The notes: generated by a model not told the origin, from the letters alone. Counted from the first letter of the stretch, positions 31,172 to 43,054 are shown. The stretch is 64,000 nucleotides of DNA from Amoebophrya sp. A120 (GCA_905178155.1 CAJINV010000009.1:1746659-1810658), one strand, 5' to 3'. Numbers and translations: made by a program.

Positions 31172-33365
31172 TTATTGTGCTTGGTTCTTCTGCCCTTGCA
31201 TCCTCGCGGCTGCTGCGGCTTTGGCCTGCGCAGCCCGTTGCGCTCGCGCAGCTTTCTCCTCCTCCAGGAGCCTTTTCCTTTCCGCCAGTATTTCCTTCTG
31301 TTCGTCCTCCCGCTTTTTGCGCTGCCGCTCTTCGTTTAGCAAGTGCGCCTCTCTGGTGCGCCGCGGGTCAGCTTCCAACACAGCGAGTGGGCGAGGCAGC
31401 TCATTGTTCGCCGCGCGGCTCTTCTCCACTGCTTCTCTGAACGAGGAGGATGATGACGACGATGTAGCAGGAGCTAGCCCACCTTCATCTGGGTTCCCAA
31501 ATCGTGCGTGCGGTCGGAAGAGGCAAGCGTCCCGATCGCGTTGCTTTTCCTCATCGGCCCGCCGCTCCCCCTCTACGCGCCAGGCCACGCAGTCCACACG
31601 CAACGCATCGCCGTCCAAGCCGACCCGCTCCCAGGTTGGCAGCAGTCTTTTGTAGTAGCCCGAGGAGGGGCGTCCCACTCCGCGGCTTCCATTGATAGTA
31701 CACACAAGCCGAGCCAGCCTCTTGATTAACACCGGATCCAATGGCTCTCTAAGAAGTGACGGATCTGCAGCTGGTTCGACATAATGCTCCTCAGATCGAG
31801 TGTGAGCGTCTCCTTCGCGAAGAGCGCTTCTACGCCTTCCATCTCCAGGATTATTTCGTCTTCGTGGACTTCTACTTCTACCATCTCCGGAAGATTCGTA
31901 GTGTTCATCTTCGCTGGCCTCTCTGTCGTCGCCGGGGCTTCCCGGACTGTGAGCCTGCCCCTGCTCCACCGGGTTTCCAATCTCGCGACAAACCGGACAC
32001 CTCAAAGACTTCTGTCGAGAAGTCGTGTTCCTCCAGCTGAGCGATGCTCTGCTCAGCATGCCAGCCACGCATTCCAGGCAGAAAACGTGCTGGCACGGAT
32101 CCAGGAATACAAGCTGGTCGGGATGTACCTCTTCAACAAACGTCTGGAGGCAGACGCTGCAGTCTCGCTGATCATAGCGCTGGCGAGCACGACTGAGTCG
32201 GTGTAAGAAGCCAATCGTGGCCGCCGGAAACGCGGTGTCCTCGCCAGGAACGTGTTCGTCCCCTTTCGCGGGGTACGGTACCGAAAATTGAGTAGCGACG
32301 GGATCCTTCCCATACCTGAGTTTCGTGAGCAATGCCTTTGCGACCCTGTCGCCCTGGTTCAGAAGCTCGTTGGCAATAGTGGCTCCACCTGTACTCCTGC
32401 TGCAACCCGCAGAACTTGTTGCAGGAGGAGTAAACAAAAGCGACCCGCTTGTCTTGTCATCATCTCCGTTTGGGTGCCTCCAGTGCAGATCTCCCGCGTA
32501 GAAGGCACGGACTTCCGCGCTTTCACGGGCCTTCGCTTCCGCATTTTCGGCATTTGCGTCCCCCTTGGCGGCGTGCTCGAGTTTCGAGGATGCCAAGCGT
32601 AGGGCGGCACGGTTCACGATTTGCAGAGCATTCTTTAGCACCACGGAATGCAGCTGGGGAATGTAGCCGCGGTCTTGACAAACCAACGACTTGCGCTTTT
32701 GCAACGGAATGCCAACGCGCGCTCGTCATAGACGCCGAACTCGTCGAGCCTGGTGTAGAACCACTGCTACCTGACGCGGGAAGGTCGTGCAAGCCAGGCG
32801 GTCCTTGATCTGCGCAACCAGAAGTGGCTCGGCACGGAGTCGAGGAGACCGCAGGCGGGCACGGAGTTCCACCAGCCGTTGGGCACGGGGTTGGCTCGAT
32901 TTTTACAAACCCCAGCACATCTTCAAGAAACTTTCGGCAGGCAGGATTCCCCCAGCAATCGCGTAACGGCTGCGATTTCTCCCAATTCAGGTCGCCGAAG
33001 TCCGGTGAAGGCTTTGCTCCTGGAGACGAGGCGGGCTTTTGCATTTTCAGAGTAAGTCCCCCCGGTCCATGTGCATCCTCTTCGTCTGCACGCATGCTGG
33101 CGCACATCTTTTCCAAGTTGGTGGTGACTTTCTGCAGAAACTTAAGACGCTCGCCGGCGGCGTGAAAATCATCGGCTTCTGCATTGACGAGGTGCTTGAC
33201 AAAATCGGCGAAAGTGTTGGAGGTTCCTGTATCACCAGCGCGAGCCGCAACAACGGGGGCTGTTGTGTATGTCAATAGATAAAAGCAAATCAGGCACAGA
33301 CTGCTGCGCAGAAGCGGAAGCGGTCGCGCGCCGGACGGATCAGGTTTCCGTTTCTCCCAGCTCAT
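31172..33365 (-). CDS. Signal-anchored RING-finger protein (two exons)
   Basis: Exon 1 (33365-32771) starts MSWEKRKP and has a hydrophobic stretch (SSLCLICFYLLTYTTAPVVA) fitting a signal peptide or anchor. A Pro/Cys-rich region follows (TPCPTAGGTPCPPAV). A 49 bp GT-AG intron (32722-32770, phase 1) is inferred, because the exon 1 frame degenerates while a second frame (exon 2, 32721-31172) encodes the domain. The product is 714 residues. A C3HC4 RING lies at about 384-445: CSVCLQTF, DPCQHVFCLECV and LRCPVCRE. The last 70 residues are a Lys/Glu/Ala coiled coil. RINGs of this type usually recruit E2 enzymes, so this is probably a ubiquitin ligase facing the cytosol from a membrane. An upstream ATG at 33395 is possible. 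The exact intron is the weakest part. Confidence 0.75.
32722..32770 (-). other. Inferred 49 bp GT-AG intron
   Basis: Donor GCGTCAG|GTAGCA; acceptor GACGAG. Removal joins two frames in phase and drops an in-frame TGA that precedes the RING frame. It is inferred from frame logic only. Confidence 0.5.
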
Positions 33366-34696
33366 GGTGGGAGTTGTGATCCCAATATGAAGCATCTTCA
33401 CTGGGTGGCTCCAATGCGTGCCTATCGTCCTCGGCGCCCTACAACTGCAACAAATGTTTTTGCTGCAAATCAATCGGCGGGCTGCTCGCTTCTTCAGGCG
33501 AACGATATCTATGTTCCTGCTTGTTGAAAAAGAATGACGTGTGCGCTTCTTAAGGTGAGCGGGAAAAATCCTCTCGCATACTACTAAGCAATCCTGAAGG
33601 TAAGAATATCTGCAGAAGAGTGAACCCCTCCGCACACCAGGTGACGTTTCACCGCTTGTTGAAAAAGAAAATCAAAATCATGTTGAAGTTGATAAATGCT
33701 GACCGGCACGGGGTTCAATCACAAAAGATAAAGATGTATTCTATTCATTGGTTGTAAGAAAACCGTTTTCTGAGAAAATGAAAAATCAAAATTAGAAAGA
33801 CTGTATGTGCAGCTGGTACTGCATCTATAGTTTCATCGCACGTAGAAAATGAAAAATGAAAATCCAAGCGGCACTGCGTCATTGATTCCAAAGTTTCTTG
33901 CTGTTGCTGCGCTGCACATGCAATTGCAACAATCTCACGCTGTGAATCGGGTCTTTGACTTTGGATATGGTAGTCGTTGCCAGACGGATTTCTGCTGTGC
34001 TCCTTGTCCAGGCTCCAACACAAATACTAGTGCAGCGCTTTGAAATCAGTTTACTTATAGGAGTGTCGACACTACTACTTCTACTAGACGGGATCTCGAT
34101 CTGCTTGCTTCTGCATCTGTACCTGTAGTCGTAGCTACAATACGCATTAAAAAGCCTGTCGGTCTTCGATGTACTCATGTTAATACATGTTCTTGATCCA
34201 CATCAACATCCACCTGATCTTGTCTACTCGCAAGAAGCGACCACGGAAAAGAAGGAGCGACCTTGTCTTCACGGCTGTCTTGTTCAATGATAATTAGTAG
34301 TTCCCAGCACTCTTGGTGGTCTTGTCACTGTTACTTTCTAATTCTAGGCAAGGAGAGGGACAGCAAGAAATTGGATTGAGGTCCAGGCGGTTTCATCCTT
34401 GGTTTGATTACACAATGTAGTGCTACAAGGCAGTCGCTTGAGTCTGACGAAGGTCGTCAAAGAAACTAACACGGCTGACGGCGACAATCATTGAGATCAA
34501 GGCCTAGATATCTGGTGGTGATGGAGAATAGTATCGGGAAAGCAAAATACTTCGTGTTCGTTTTTTTATTACGAGTATCAAATTTCACTGGAGACCATGT
34601 TAATACCTATCGTTATCAGCTGTGCAAGAAAGAAGGAAACGTAAACAAAGTGGCTATCGCTCCATCTGTACTTGTTCTGTCCGTGAAAGTAGAAAG
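33366..34696. other. Intergenic, no supported gene
   Basis: Nothing beyond short frames. The first part is probably 5' flank of the RING gene. Confidence 0.6.
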
Positions 34697-36751
34697 TCAG
34701 CTCGGTTTGGGTTTTGGTTTACACTTCATGAGGGCCTGACGGACGCAGGTGCAGACCACATCACCATGCTGGTTAAACATGGTGTGCTCCAGCGTGACGA
34801 TGCCCTGGCCCGGCCTGGATTTGGACTCTCGGTTTTCCAGCACCACGGTCTCCGCACACAGCGTGTCTAGCGGGAACACTGGTTTCGGAAATACCACCTT
34901 CGAGAAGCCCAGGTTCGCGATGGTGGTGCCATGTGTCGTCTCCAACACTGTCATGCCCACGAGCAACGCGAGCGTGAACATCGAGTTGAAGAGCGGCTTT
35001 CCGCCAAACTCGCTAGATTTCGCCGCGAGCGTGTGGTCCAAGTGGATGGGGGCCGGATTTAGGGTCAGGCAAGTGAAAAACACGTTGTCCGCTTCGGTCA
35101 CGGTGCGCGTGAGCGCGTGCGGAATCTTCAGTCCAACGCGGAGCTCCTCCAGGAACTTCCCGTGGTAGACCGGTTCTGGCGGTTTTCGCTTCAAAGCCGC
35201 TTGTTCCGGCTCAGTTGGCTTATCATTTATTTTTGCACGACCCTCGTTCTTCATCGACACAGTTGTACTCTTTGGTGCAGGGTCTTCGGCGCGCCCACTG
35301 ATCTCCACGCCGGACTGCTTTCCTCTTTGCAAAATCTTTTTCGCGCGCGTGTAGTGGGGGAGGTCCACCATTTGGTTCTTGTATACCACGGCGCCTTTCG
35401 TAGCCTCCGCGGACTCGAACAGTGCCACAATTTCCTCCGCCTCCTGCATTTCCATGCTGGTCGGCGAGAAGAGTTTCGTCAGCTGCTCAATCTGTAGCGG
35501 GTGCAGGGAGAGCTTCCCGTCGAACCCCATTTGCTTGGCCTCGGTGGTTTCGTGCGCAAAGCCCGACCCATCCTTCACGTCCGTGAAAACGCCATCGATG
35601 GCCTGGATATTTGCGGCTTTCGCAGCGAGCAGACACTGGGTTCGTACGTTCTGGAATACGGGGAGGTAAGAGGACGTGGACGATGTAGTTGACGGATTCT
35701 TTGAAGATACGGCTCCCATGTTGATCGTCTCCACTGCGCTTGTTCGCGTGCTCGTCGCTCCGATCGCTGCGGACAGATCTTCGCACCCCCAGGTAATTGC
35801 TGCTATCCGGTCGCTGCCCGCGGCGATCTCCTGCAGATTCAGCACGGCCAGGGGGGTCTCGGTCGCGATGGGCAGAAGGACGTGGTCAGGCCGGAGCAAA
35901 CCGCTGTTCTCCAACAGATCCAAGTCCTGTTTCGAGCTGATCTTCGGCAGCATGAAGCCATCGGCAAGCTGCGCAGCTCGAAGATCGTCGTGCCAGAACT
36001 CGGAGTCCAGCGGGTTGATGCGCACCAGAATTTCCGGGTGGGGGAGCGAAGAGCCCGAGCCTTCTCCTTTGCCGTGAGCAGAAAGAGATGAAACAAGAGA
36101 GGACGATGAAGTTCTTCTTGCGTCGATGTTCTTCTGTAGGAAGTCTTGCACCAGCTGCCGGCCGCGCTGCTTGTTGGGAAGTAGCACCGAGTCTTCGAGA
36201 TCCAACACCAACGTGTCGGCGTTCAAGCTCAGACATTTCTGCAGGAACTTCTCGCTGTCCCCGGGGACAAAGTGCACCGACCGTCGCAGACGGTTTTTCT
36301 TGTCGGGGGGTATTCTAATGGTCGTACTGAACAAGCACGATTTCTGTAGTTGATGTGCCGTGGTTGCACCAAACAAACGGGACGAACAAGCTCGGTTTGT
36401 GAAGAGTGTGCGGTTGGAGAGGCTGACGAAATGTTGATGTGCTTCACTGCAAACACTTGTTCTGCCCGTACAACAGCGAGAACTGCTGTTGATAGCCGCG
36501 CTTGCGCGCAAAAACAATGGGAAGGAGGTCGTGGACAGTGCAACAGGCCGTCTGCAAGATTGATACTTGTAGGAAGGGTAAGTAGAGTGGTTTCTAATCG
36601 AGGACATCCTTCTACTAGCACTGCCACATTGGCGCTGCTGCAAACTCGAGCAGACCGCAACTACCGGGGCCTCGGGCGTCGGGTTGAACGAGGAGGCTCG
36701 GGCGCCACTCTTTAGCAGCGACTGATGAAACTGGAGACGGAGAGCGACCAT
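34697..36751 (-). CDS. Fused CitE/CLYBL-type CoA lyase and MaoC-type hydratase, probably mitochondrial
   Basis: 684 residues from the ATG at 36751. The frame is open upstream, but that part looks like leader sequence. The N-terminus ([20 protein letters not shown]) is basic, Ser-rich and free of acids, as in a mitochondrial presequence. A CitE/HpcH lyase barrel follows: [62 protein letters not shown] and LHPLQIEQL, with the metal-binding acids in place. The last 150 residues are a MaoC hot-dog domain with [21 protein letters not shown] and [22 protein letters not shown], closest to mesaconyl-CoA or itaconyl-CoA hydratases. In the family these are consecutive steps: hydration to citramalyl-CoA or methylmalyl-CoA, then cleavage to acetyl-CoA or propionyl-CoA plus pyruvate or glyoxylate. 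The exact substrate is inferred. Confidence 0.85.
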   Translation of the reverse strand: MVALRLQFHQSLLKSGARASSFNPTPEAPVVAVCSSLQQRQCGSASRRMSSIRNHSTYPSYKYQSCRRPVALSTTSFPLFLRASAAINSSSRCCTGRTSVCSEAHQHFVSLSNRTLFTNRACSSRLFGATTAHQLQKSCLFSTTIRIPPDKKNRLRRSVHFVPGDSEKFLQKCLSLNADTLVLDLEDSVLLPNKQRGRQLVQDFLQKNIDARRTSSSSLVSSLSAHGKGEGSGSSLPHPEILVRINPLDSEFWHDDLRAAQLADGFMLPKISSKQDLDLLENSGLLRPDHVLLPIATETPLAVLNLQEIAAGSDRIAAITWGCEDLSAAIGATSTRTSAVETINMGAVSSKNPSTTSSTSSYLPVFQNVRTQCLLAAKAANIQAIDGVFTDVKDGSGFAHETTEAKQMGFDGKLSLHPLQIEQLTKLFSPTSMEMQEAEEIVALFESAEATKGAVVYKNQMVDLPHYTRAKKILQRGKQSGVEISGRAEDPAPKSTTVSMKNEGRAKINDKPTEPEQAALKRKPPEPVYHGKFLEELRVGLKIPHALTRTVTEADNVFFTCLTLNPAPIHLDHTLAAKSSEFGGKPLFNSMFTLALLVGMTVLETTHGTTIANLGFSKVVFPKPVFPLDTLCAETVVLENRESKSRPGQGIVTLEHTMFNQHGDVVCTCVRQALMKCKPKPKPS

Positions 36752-39050
36752 CTTGCTTGTACAAACAAAGGTAGATAGTTGTAGAGCACAAGAAGAACAG
36801 GCACCACTACAACTTGCCCTTATCTTTATCCAAACCCGTAGCGACGGAAGATCGATGAAATACGAATACCAGCTTCTTTCGTCATTATTTCCATTTCCAT
36901 TATACATTTGACTTTTGTCTGTTGCACATCCACTTACTACAAACATATTGAAGTTGATTTGTTTCTCATCATGTACCGCTCGCTGATGCCTCACGCACCT
37001 CTCTCGTCGTTTGCGCTTGCTCTTCACACTGATGCACCACCACTGGATGTCGTTGGTGCCTAAACTACATCTACAGCTTCAGGTGCTCGCTTAGAAATTT
37101 GGGAAAGGAGCCAGCGGACGTTTGGACGCTCAGAAAGTGAATTTTTCCTTCCCGCAATGGCAAGAGATCACATCATCTAAGAACATCAATCAGGGGAACG
37201 CGAACGTAGAAGTACGAAATAGCGATAGACGAACACCTAGACCACGCACCAGAATGTTGCGGGGGGTCGTCTTGCAGCTTTTGGAGGCGGTCACGAGACG
37301 AGTGCGACCTACTGGCTTTGTTCGAGAAGTCTATAGCTTTTTCTTTCTGTAAGTGTAACATGTACAAGTAGTGGAAAAGGTAAGTATTACACTTTCCAAG
37401 TACATGATACTTGTGTTGGTTCTTTGGGGCTCCTGCTCAGTCTGGGATTAGAGCAGAGCTGTCTTGATGAAGTTCATCATACATAAAATTGAAAGGACAC
37501 CGCAGTAGAAGTTGTAGAGGACGGCAAGTAGCTTCTTGCTACTGTGTTGACTAATTTCGTTGATGATCTACAACTTGTGGTCCGAGACCAAGTTGTGGAC
37601 CACGAGATATCTTTTACAGACCTCCTGACCCTGCTGAGTACCTCAGGTCTTCAAAAAGTCGGCGCTTCCTCTACTAATATAAATATATACCTTCTACTTC
37701 AGTAGTTCTAGTACTAGTTCCTATAACTACCCTTAGAGTTAGACTTGGCAACGAAGGTCTAGATTGTCCACTTCAACTTCTGGGGGGCAGCTGCGTATGC
37801 GGCGGGATAGCGCCGGGATGCATCAGGTTGCTGGTGCGGCAATCCATCACATACGGAGCAGCAGCGCCCCACGCCATCCAAAGACCTTCTTTGTATATGG
37901 CTTTTACCGATCTCTCATCCTTGAATAGTAGTGATTCTCTATCTCTTTCGTCACGTCATGCCCTTGATAGGGAAGATCCACCCAAAAGCAAAAGGTCAAA
38001 CACCCGCGCCAAAGCTACTTGTGCGAAACCAAACAGAAACCCCACTGAATGCATAACAAGTACCATCGGCCCGGGTGCATGGGTATTACCCGCAAGAAAA
38101 AGGTCAAAAAGTGGCGCAATAAGTTGTCGTGCAAGCTACCGCGCTGGGTGTTGTTTGGACCTTCCAGATCAGAGAAAAATGGTTTCCTGGACGTATCTAT
38201 AATTTATCGCTTGCACCACGAACGGAACGAACCTGGCCTCTACGATTCGCGTTGCTTACTCTGTCCAAGAAACACGCATGTCAGTGACGAGATCGAGACA
38301 AAGCATTAGCGAGCAGTCTTAGTGTCTGTGTCATACTCATAGTAGACCCGTCTCTCTCTCGGGTGGATTGAGAGAAAAAGCGTGTCAATGAAATAAAATC
38401 ATACATGTGAAGATAATCATATGTAGCTTTTTGTGTTGTACAGTACTTCCATGAGTTTATTTTTAGTCTTGATGTTCTTTTTTCTGACGTCGCAATACTG
38501 GCTGTAAGTAACGAATTATGGCTGCTGATGGTGCTCCTGCGTCGCAACTTCCTTTTTTCGATAAAAAAAGAAAAAAGAGAGACGCGGTCACGGAGATCGT
38601 ATAACTACAACTGTCTGCAGAAATAAATCATACACGTCGATCAAAAGAGAGAGGTGGTCACGGCAGGAGCAGTCGTAACCCTAACGAGAGCTGCAACTTG
38701 CTCACTTCTCGTTTCGTGGGCCTTGACAGTGTGCAGCAAGCTGTGGCCCCACCAGCAAATCAAAAATCAGTCAAGGCGGCAGCTCCACGTCAACCAAAAG
38801 TTTTTGCAGCGGCACTGCACGCACCTCTTGCAAGAAAGTTCAGAGGTCCACCTTGTCCGCGTCGTGCTAAAGAGTGTGAACCATATGCATATACTCCTTT
38901 CCGATGGGTCTTAAGTCTTCCGTAATTTATTTTTATTATGATTTCTAGCACCACTACCTCTTTCAGGTTACCGCCCAATGAACTTGAGAGCCAGCATTCC
39001 TCGAAGCAAAAAAGTATAAAAAAGGAGCGTGCGGATGCGAGTGCCGTTCC
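36752..39050. other. Intergenic, no supported gene
   Basis: The GTTCTAGTACTAGT motif recurs at 37705-37718. A 124-codon plus frame at 37828-38202 is Ser/Arg-rich without a domain. Nothing else is seen. Confidence 0.55.
37705..37718 (+). repeat. GTTCTAGTACTAGT motif, copy 3 of 3
   Basis: Identical 14-mer in the long spacer upstream of the lyase-hydratase gene. Confidence 0.6.
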
Positions 39051-41573
39051 TTAGATTGGGTCTGGCCTCGGCGTTCGCAAAGTCGCACGGCCTTCCTTCG
39101 CGGCGACCCACTCGTTAAGAAACACGACGTCGCTCCCGATAGTGGGCAGATTGAGTCCGCAGACCGAGATAAAGTCGTAGCCCTCGTCAAGCGTGGACAA
39201 ATTGATCTGGCCGCCATTCTCGGTGAGGTCCGGGTTGTCAACGTCACTCTCGCTTTCGCGGCCGCGCGGCATGTCAAAGCTATTGCGGCGACCACGTGCG
39301 TTTCTGTAGGCGGCTTTTTTGCGCGCCCGCCAGTGGTTCGTTGCCCCAAAAAGATAGGTTCCTTCGTCGTCCAGGTTTTCCTTCAATTCCCAGCGTACCT
39401 CCTTCTGTCGCCGAGCGAGTACGTCATTCAGGCTCGTTTCCTTCTGTGCCCCGGAGGGACTGCCGCGCGTCATCACTTCGGGCATGATTGCGGTACCGGT
39501 GTTCTTCATATAATCATCGAAAGCTCGCAAATTGTCTGCATACTCAGGGCTCCGCCAGTCGGCGGCCAACCGAGCTTGTCGCGCGCCTGCAGTCCGACTC
39601 CTGCGGACATCCCAAAAGCGGTCAAGGTAGAAGTTCTGCTTTTCCCTCAGGGCATCCGCATCCAATGCCACGACGCACTCCTCTCCAACGCGCGTTTCTT
39701 TTTTCACCTCCGTCAGGCTAAATAACCCTTGCTGTAGGTTCGTGAAGTAAACTCCGGGTCCGAGAATGGCATTTGCTGCGTCATTCGAAGGCCTCAATGT
39801 GCCGGAGGTTCTGATCGCTAGATGAAAAGTAACGATGGTGTAATGATACAGAATCTTAGGCGTGCCGAAGATCGTGCGGTCAAATCCCCAGTGTCCCATG
39901 CCCATTTTGTTGGCGTCAGAGTGCGGATTGTTGAATGTTTTCGTGCCGCTGGTGGGGTTATTCCACGTGTCATTGCTCGTTTGCATGATTCTGCGTCCCA
40001 CGCGAATGCGAGCCAATACAAGCGCCCAAAACATTGTCATCACGAGTTTGCGCATCTTCTGCTCGGATAGTACGTAGTACGTGGAGACCCAGGCTGCGCT
40101 GTCGGCGTCCGTGATGCCTGTGGTGTCCAGGTCGTATTGCTGGAACAAATCGTCCATGTCTTGGTGGTGAACACGGACGGACAGCAAGTCCTCAAACCGG
40201 GCCTTCAGGCGGTACTTGAGCGCGTTGACTTGCAGGGCGTTCCAGCTACTCGACCAGCTTTGGACACTGCTATTCCACACCGTGTTCAAGTCCTTCGGCC
40301 GAGTATATTGCTGCGGTGCCTCGGCGGTGCCCGTTGTCAACTGGTCGGTCAGTTTGGAGATGGCCCACTTTTTGTCCCAAATGGTATCCAAATACCAGGT
40401 TACACCGTTCATGGACTCGTAGTAGGTAGTATGCCAAATACTGACAGCAAACGGCACGATCGAAAGAACTTGCTTGTACGCGAGGTGAACGCGGTCCTGT
40501 GTGATGTTCTCGCGGAAGTGGTGCTTCAGGGTTTCGTTCGCCGTAGCGTTTAGAATTGTATCCGCACTCCCACCGGCCTTGAACGGATCTTTTTCGTGCG
40601 CGTCATACGCTAGCCAGCGAAGCCACGTGTCGCGCGCCGCGCTTCCCCGGTTGGCCTGCGTCGTAGTCCGATGAGAACCAAAATTGGTCAAATTGGCTGG
40701 CTTCGCCGCCGGCTTCGGACCAAATTTGGGGGTCGTCACCGCAGGCAGGTCTACCGCATCGTCTGGGTCGTTGCTCACGATTCTGCTGAGCTGTTTCGGA
40801 GCCGAGCGATTTCCAGCGGGCGGGCCCGGCGGCGGCGGCGGATTTGTCGGGCCCGGGGGCGGGCCCGGTGGCGGGCTTGGAGGACTTGTTCCGGGTTGGG
40901 GATTCGGATTTGGTCCGGGTTGGGGATTTGGATTTGCCGGCCCCGGCTGGTTGGGGTTATTGTTAATGGAATTCGCAGCACAAGCAACGACAACGGCGAT
41001 AATACCGCCGGCCACAAGAACCGACCCGACGACGATCAGAATGATCACCCACACTGGACATCCACACCCGTTCCGCCCACGAGGTGGCTCGACTACCTCT
41101 TGCTCGTCAACAAGGTGAACTGTTCCGTCTTCGGCATAGTAGTATTGCGGAGGTTGAGCAGGGCCCTGCGGAGGAGGAGTCCTGTGGTCGGTGTAGTACT
41201 GATTTTGTGCAGCCCCTTGTTGCGGTTGTTGCTGGTACTGTTGAAGAGGAGCAGGAGATGGAGCAAGCAACGGGGCCGCCTCGCCGACGCCTCCGGTATT
41301 ACCTTGATAATGGTAAACATGCTCTACTTGAGCGGCAGGCTGCTGTTGCGGTTGCAGATGCTGCTGCACTCCAGGACCCTGATGCTGCTCAGGCTGCGCG
41401 ACATGGCCGACACTAGTCGCTTCCCCATGGAGTTCTTCGCCTGGACCGGCGTGCGCCACGATATTTTGCTGGTTTTCTTGCATTTTGATTTTCAAATTAT
41501 GCCGATGATGAGAAGACAAATATTCTGCAACAAAATAAGCACCAAACTTGCAGGTGAGACAAAAGATGCGCAA
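39051..41573 (-). CDS. Single-pass membrane protein with HYD1-like ADP-ribosyltransferase signature
   Basis: 840 residues. The N-terminal 165 residues are Gln/Pro-rich with no signal peptide. A transmembrane helix at about 170-197 (VWVIILIVVGSVLVAGGIIA) implies type II topology. A Pro/Gly stalk at about 200-265 (GPNPNPQPGTSPPSPPPGPP) follows, then a folded lumenal or extracellular region. At about 571-600 it reads ILYHYT, then ..IRTSGTLRPS and GPGVYFTNL. This is the H/Y...SG.(I/L)RPS...G.GVYFT.L pattern of HYD1-type ART domains, otherwise known mainly from bacterial toxins and effectors. An arginine- and acid-rich tail follows. The ART call rests on this motif. Catalysis and substrate are unknown, and a non-catalytic domain is possible. 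Confidence 0.7.
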   Translation of the reverse strand: MRIFCLTCKFGAYFVAEYLSSHHRHNLKIKMQENQQNIVAHAGPGEELHGEATSVGHVAQPEQHQGPGVQQHLQPQQQPAAQVEHVYHYQGNTGGVGEAAPLLAPSPAPLQQYQQQPQQGAAQNQYYTDHRTPPPQGPAQPPQYYYAEDGTVHLVDEQEVVEPPRGRNGCGCPVWVIILIVVGSVLVAGGIIAVVVACAANSINNNPNQPGPANPNPQPGPNPNPQPGTSPPSPPPGPPPGPTNPPPPPGPPAGNRSAPKQLSRIVSNDPDDAVDLPAVTTPKFGPKPAAKPANLTNFGSHRTTTQANRGSAARDTWLRWLAYDAHEKDPFKAGGSADTILNATANETLKHHFRENITQDRVHLAYKQVLSIVPFAVSIWHTTYYESMNGVTWYLDTIWDKKWAISKLTDQLTTGTAEAPQQYTRPKDLNTVWNSSVQSWSSSWNALQVNALKYRLKARFEDLLSVRVHHQDMDDLFQQYDLDTTGITDADSAAWVSTYYVLSEQKMRKLVMTMFWALVLARIRVGRRIMQTSNDTWNNPTSGTKTFNNPHSDANKMGMGHWGFDRTIFGTPKILYHYTIVTFHLAIRTSGTLRPSNDAANAILGPGVYFTNLQQGLFSLTEVKKETRVGEECVVALDADALREKQNFYLDRFWDVRRSRTAGARQARLAADWRSPEYADNLRAFDDYMKNTGTAIMPEVMTRGSPSGAQKETSLNDVLARRQKEVRWELKENLDDEGTYLFGATNHWRARKKAAYRNARGRRNSFDMPRGRESESDVDNPDLTENGGQINLSTLDEGYDFISVCGLNLPTIGSDVVFLNEWVAAKEGRATLRTPRPDPI

Positions 41574-42613
41574 AATATTATATTGCTATTGTACAAAATA
41601 TAAGTAAATGGAAGATAGATAAGACGACGGCCTGTTCTATGCAAAATCAGACAGGCCGATCAAAGAGCGGAACAATTTTTATTTTTGATTTGAAATCTTA
41701 CACAAAAAAGTTTGCAGTTCGAGTTATTCTTGTTCTTTATGGCAATACATAGCAATATGAGTGTCGTTTTTGCAATTGATGTAGCACACAGCCAAAAAAG
41801 TGATGAAATGACAATCAGAATAAAAACGTATATATATGGCGCAAGCTTCTTCGGTACTGTAAAAGCTACCAAGGTCAGAATAAAAACAAAATGACTGCGT
41901 TTGATTGACAATGCACAGAGTGGTGAAACAAACTCGACGTTGGGCCGTCCAAAAACCGATTGCGCGAATGAAAAATCAAGATCAACTGAATTTCCAATTT
42001 TTAATATTAAAAGCGCAGCTTCATTATGATCGAAAGGAGTTCGTTATGAAGTGGATCTTTGGCTTTGCCTGTATTACTGGTCTACTTGCTTTATCTTATG
42101 CTTTCTGGATCAGGATCGCTTTTGCTGCCTTTGGTTTCGCTTTCAATTTCACGAACGACTAAAAATATAGGATCGGATCGCTTTGCTGCGCATGATCGCT
42201 TATAATTTGCGCGATGACATACAGGAGAGTAAGACAGAACCTGAACAGGGTTATCGATCTTCATCGACCTCCCAGGAATGCTCTTTTCTTTTAAGTATTC
42301 AATTATCAACAGTACCGCAGTTGATCTTGATGACAGCGCGTTTTGCATGCTGCCCTTGCTTACTTTTTCAGCATGCTGGCGGTCAACACTTCATCATCAT
42401 CTATGTATCTATATTTGCAGGTTGTTCAACGTACGTGCAGATGAAGCTCGCTAGCGATTTTAACTTTTTCGATCATTCCAGCTCTCGCATTGCAAAGCTG
42501 AAGCTGGTATAAAAAAGAAAAAACGATATAGATGATAGTGATACTTAATAGTGTACTTTATACGAAAGGAAAAAGATAGGTAAAGAAGTAGAGGAACAAG
42601 CGTGGCTGCAGCG
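41574..42613. other. Intergenic, AT-rich, no supported gene
   Basis: AT-rich spacer with short frames. A 38-residue hydrophobic plus-strand frame at 42046-42162 looks signal-like but has no support. Confidence 0.55.
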
Positions 42614-43054
42614 CTATCCATACTTTACAAGCCAAGACTTTGACCTGACCGGCCTACTGGGTCGACCAAATTGCACTGATCCTTTCCCGTTCTGGTTCTG
42701 TCCCTGGCTCAGTTCCGGCTTATCCCACTGCGCCGTCCTGGTTTTACTGTTGTAATAATAGCACACAGGTTCTTCCGTCCCACCCTGCAGCTGGATCACG
42801 GGCTGCCCCTTAGCTTGGACCACGAACCAGGTGTGAGTTCTGTCCTCTGGCACCTTCTTAATCAATTCGTGTTTTGTGTGCACGGCAGCCTGCGTCCGGT
42901 GCTTTTCTTGCTGGAAATCCACCGCCTTTTCGTGGGTTGACCGGATCACTTGGGCGAGAATCTTCAGCTTGTCCTTCCGGGGAAGATCGCTGATGTCCTT
43001 GGACGTCCATGAGTCCTCAAGGGCGCTATTCAGACCCATAATTTCAAAAGACAC
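42614..43054 (-). CDS. Small WW-domain-like protein
   Basis: 146 residues. The N-terminal half is helical (DKLKILAQVIRSTHEKAVDFQ). Residues about 85-120 contain HTWFVV...YYYNSKTRTAQWDKP, matching the WW fold: a first Trp, a triple aromatic in the second strand, T-x(3)-W and a final Pro. WW domains bind Pro-rich peptides. The tail is basic. Similar arrangements occur in splicing and transcription factors, but the specific role is not visible. Confidence 0.7.
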   Translation of the reverse strand: MSFEIMGLNSALEDSWTSKDISDLPRKDKLKILAQVIRSTHEKAVDFQQEKHRTQAAVHTKHELIKKVPEDRTHTWFVVQAKGQPVIQLQGGTEEPVCYYYNSKTRTAQWDKPELSQGQNQNGKGSVQFGRPSRPVRSKSWLVKYG

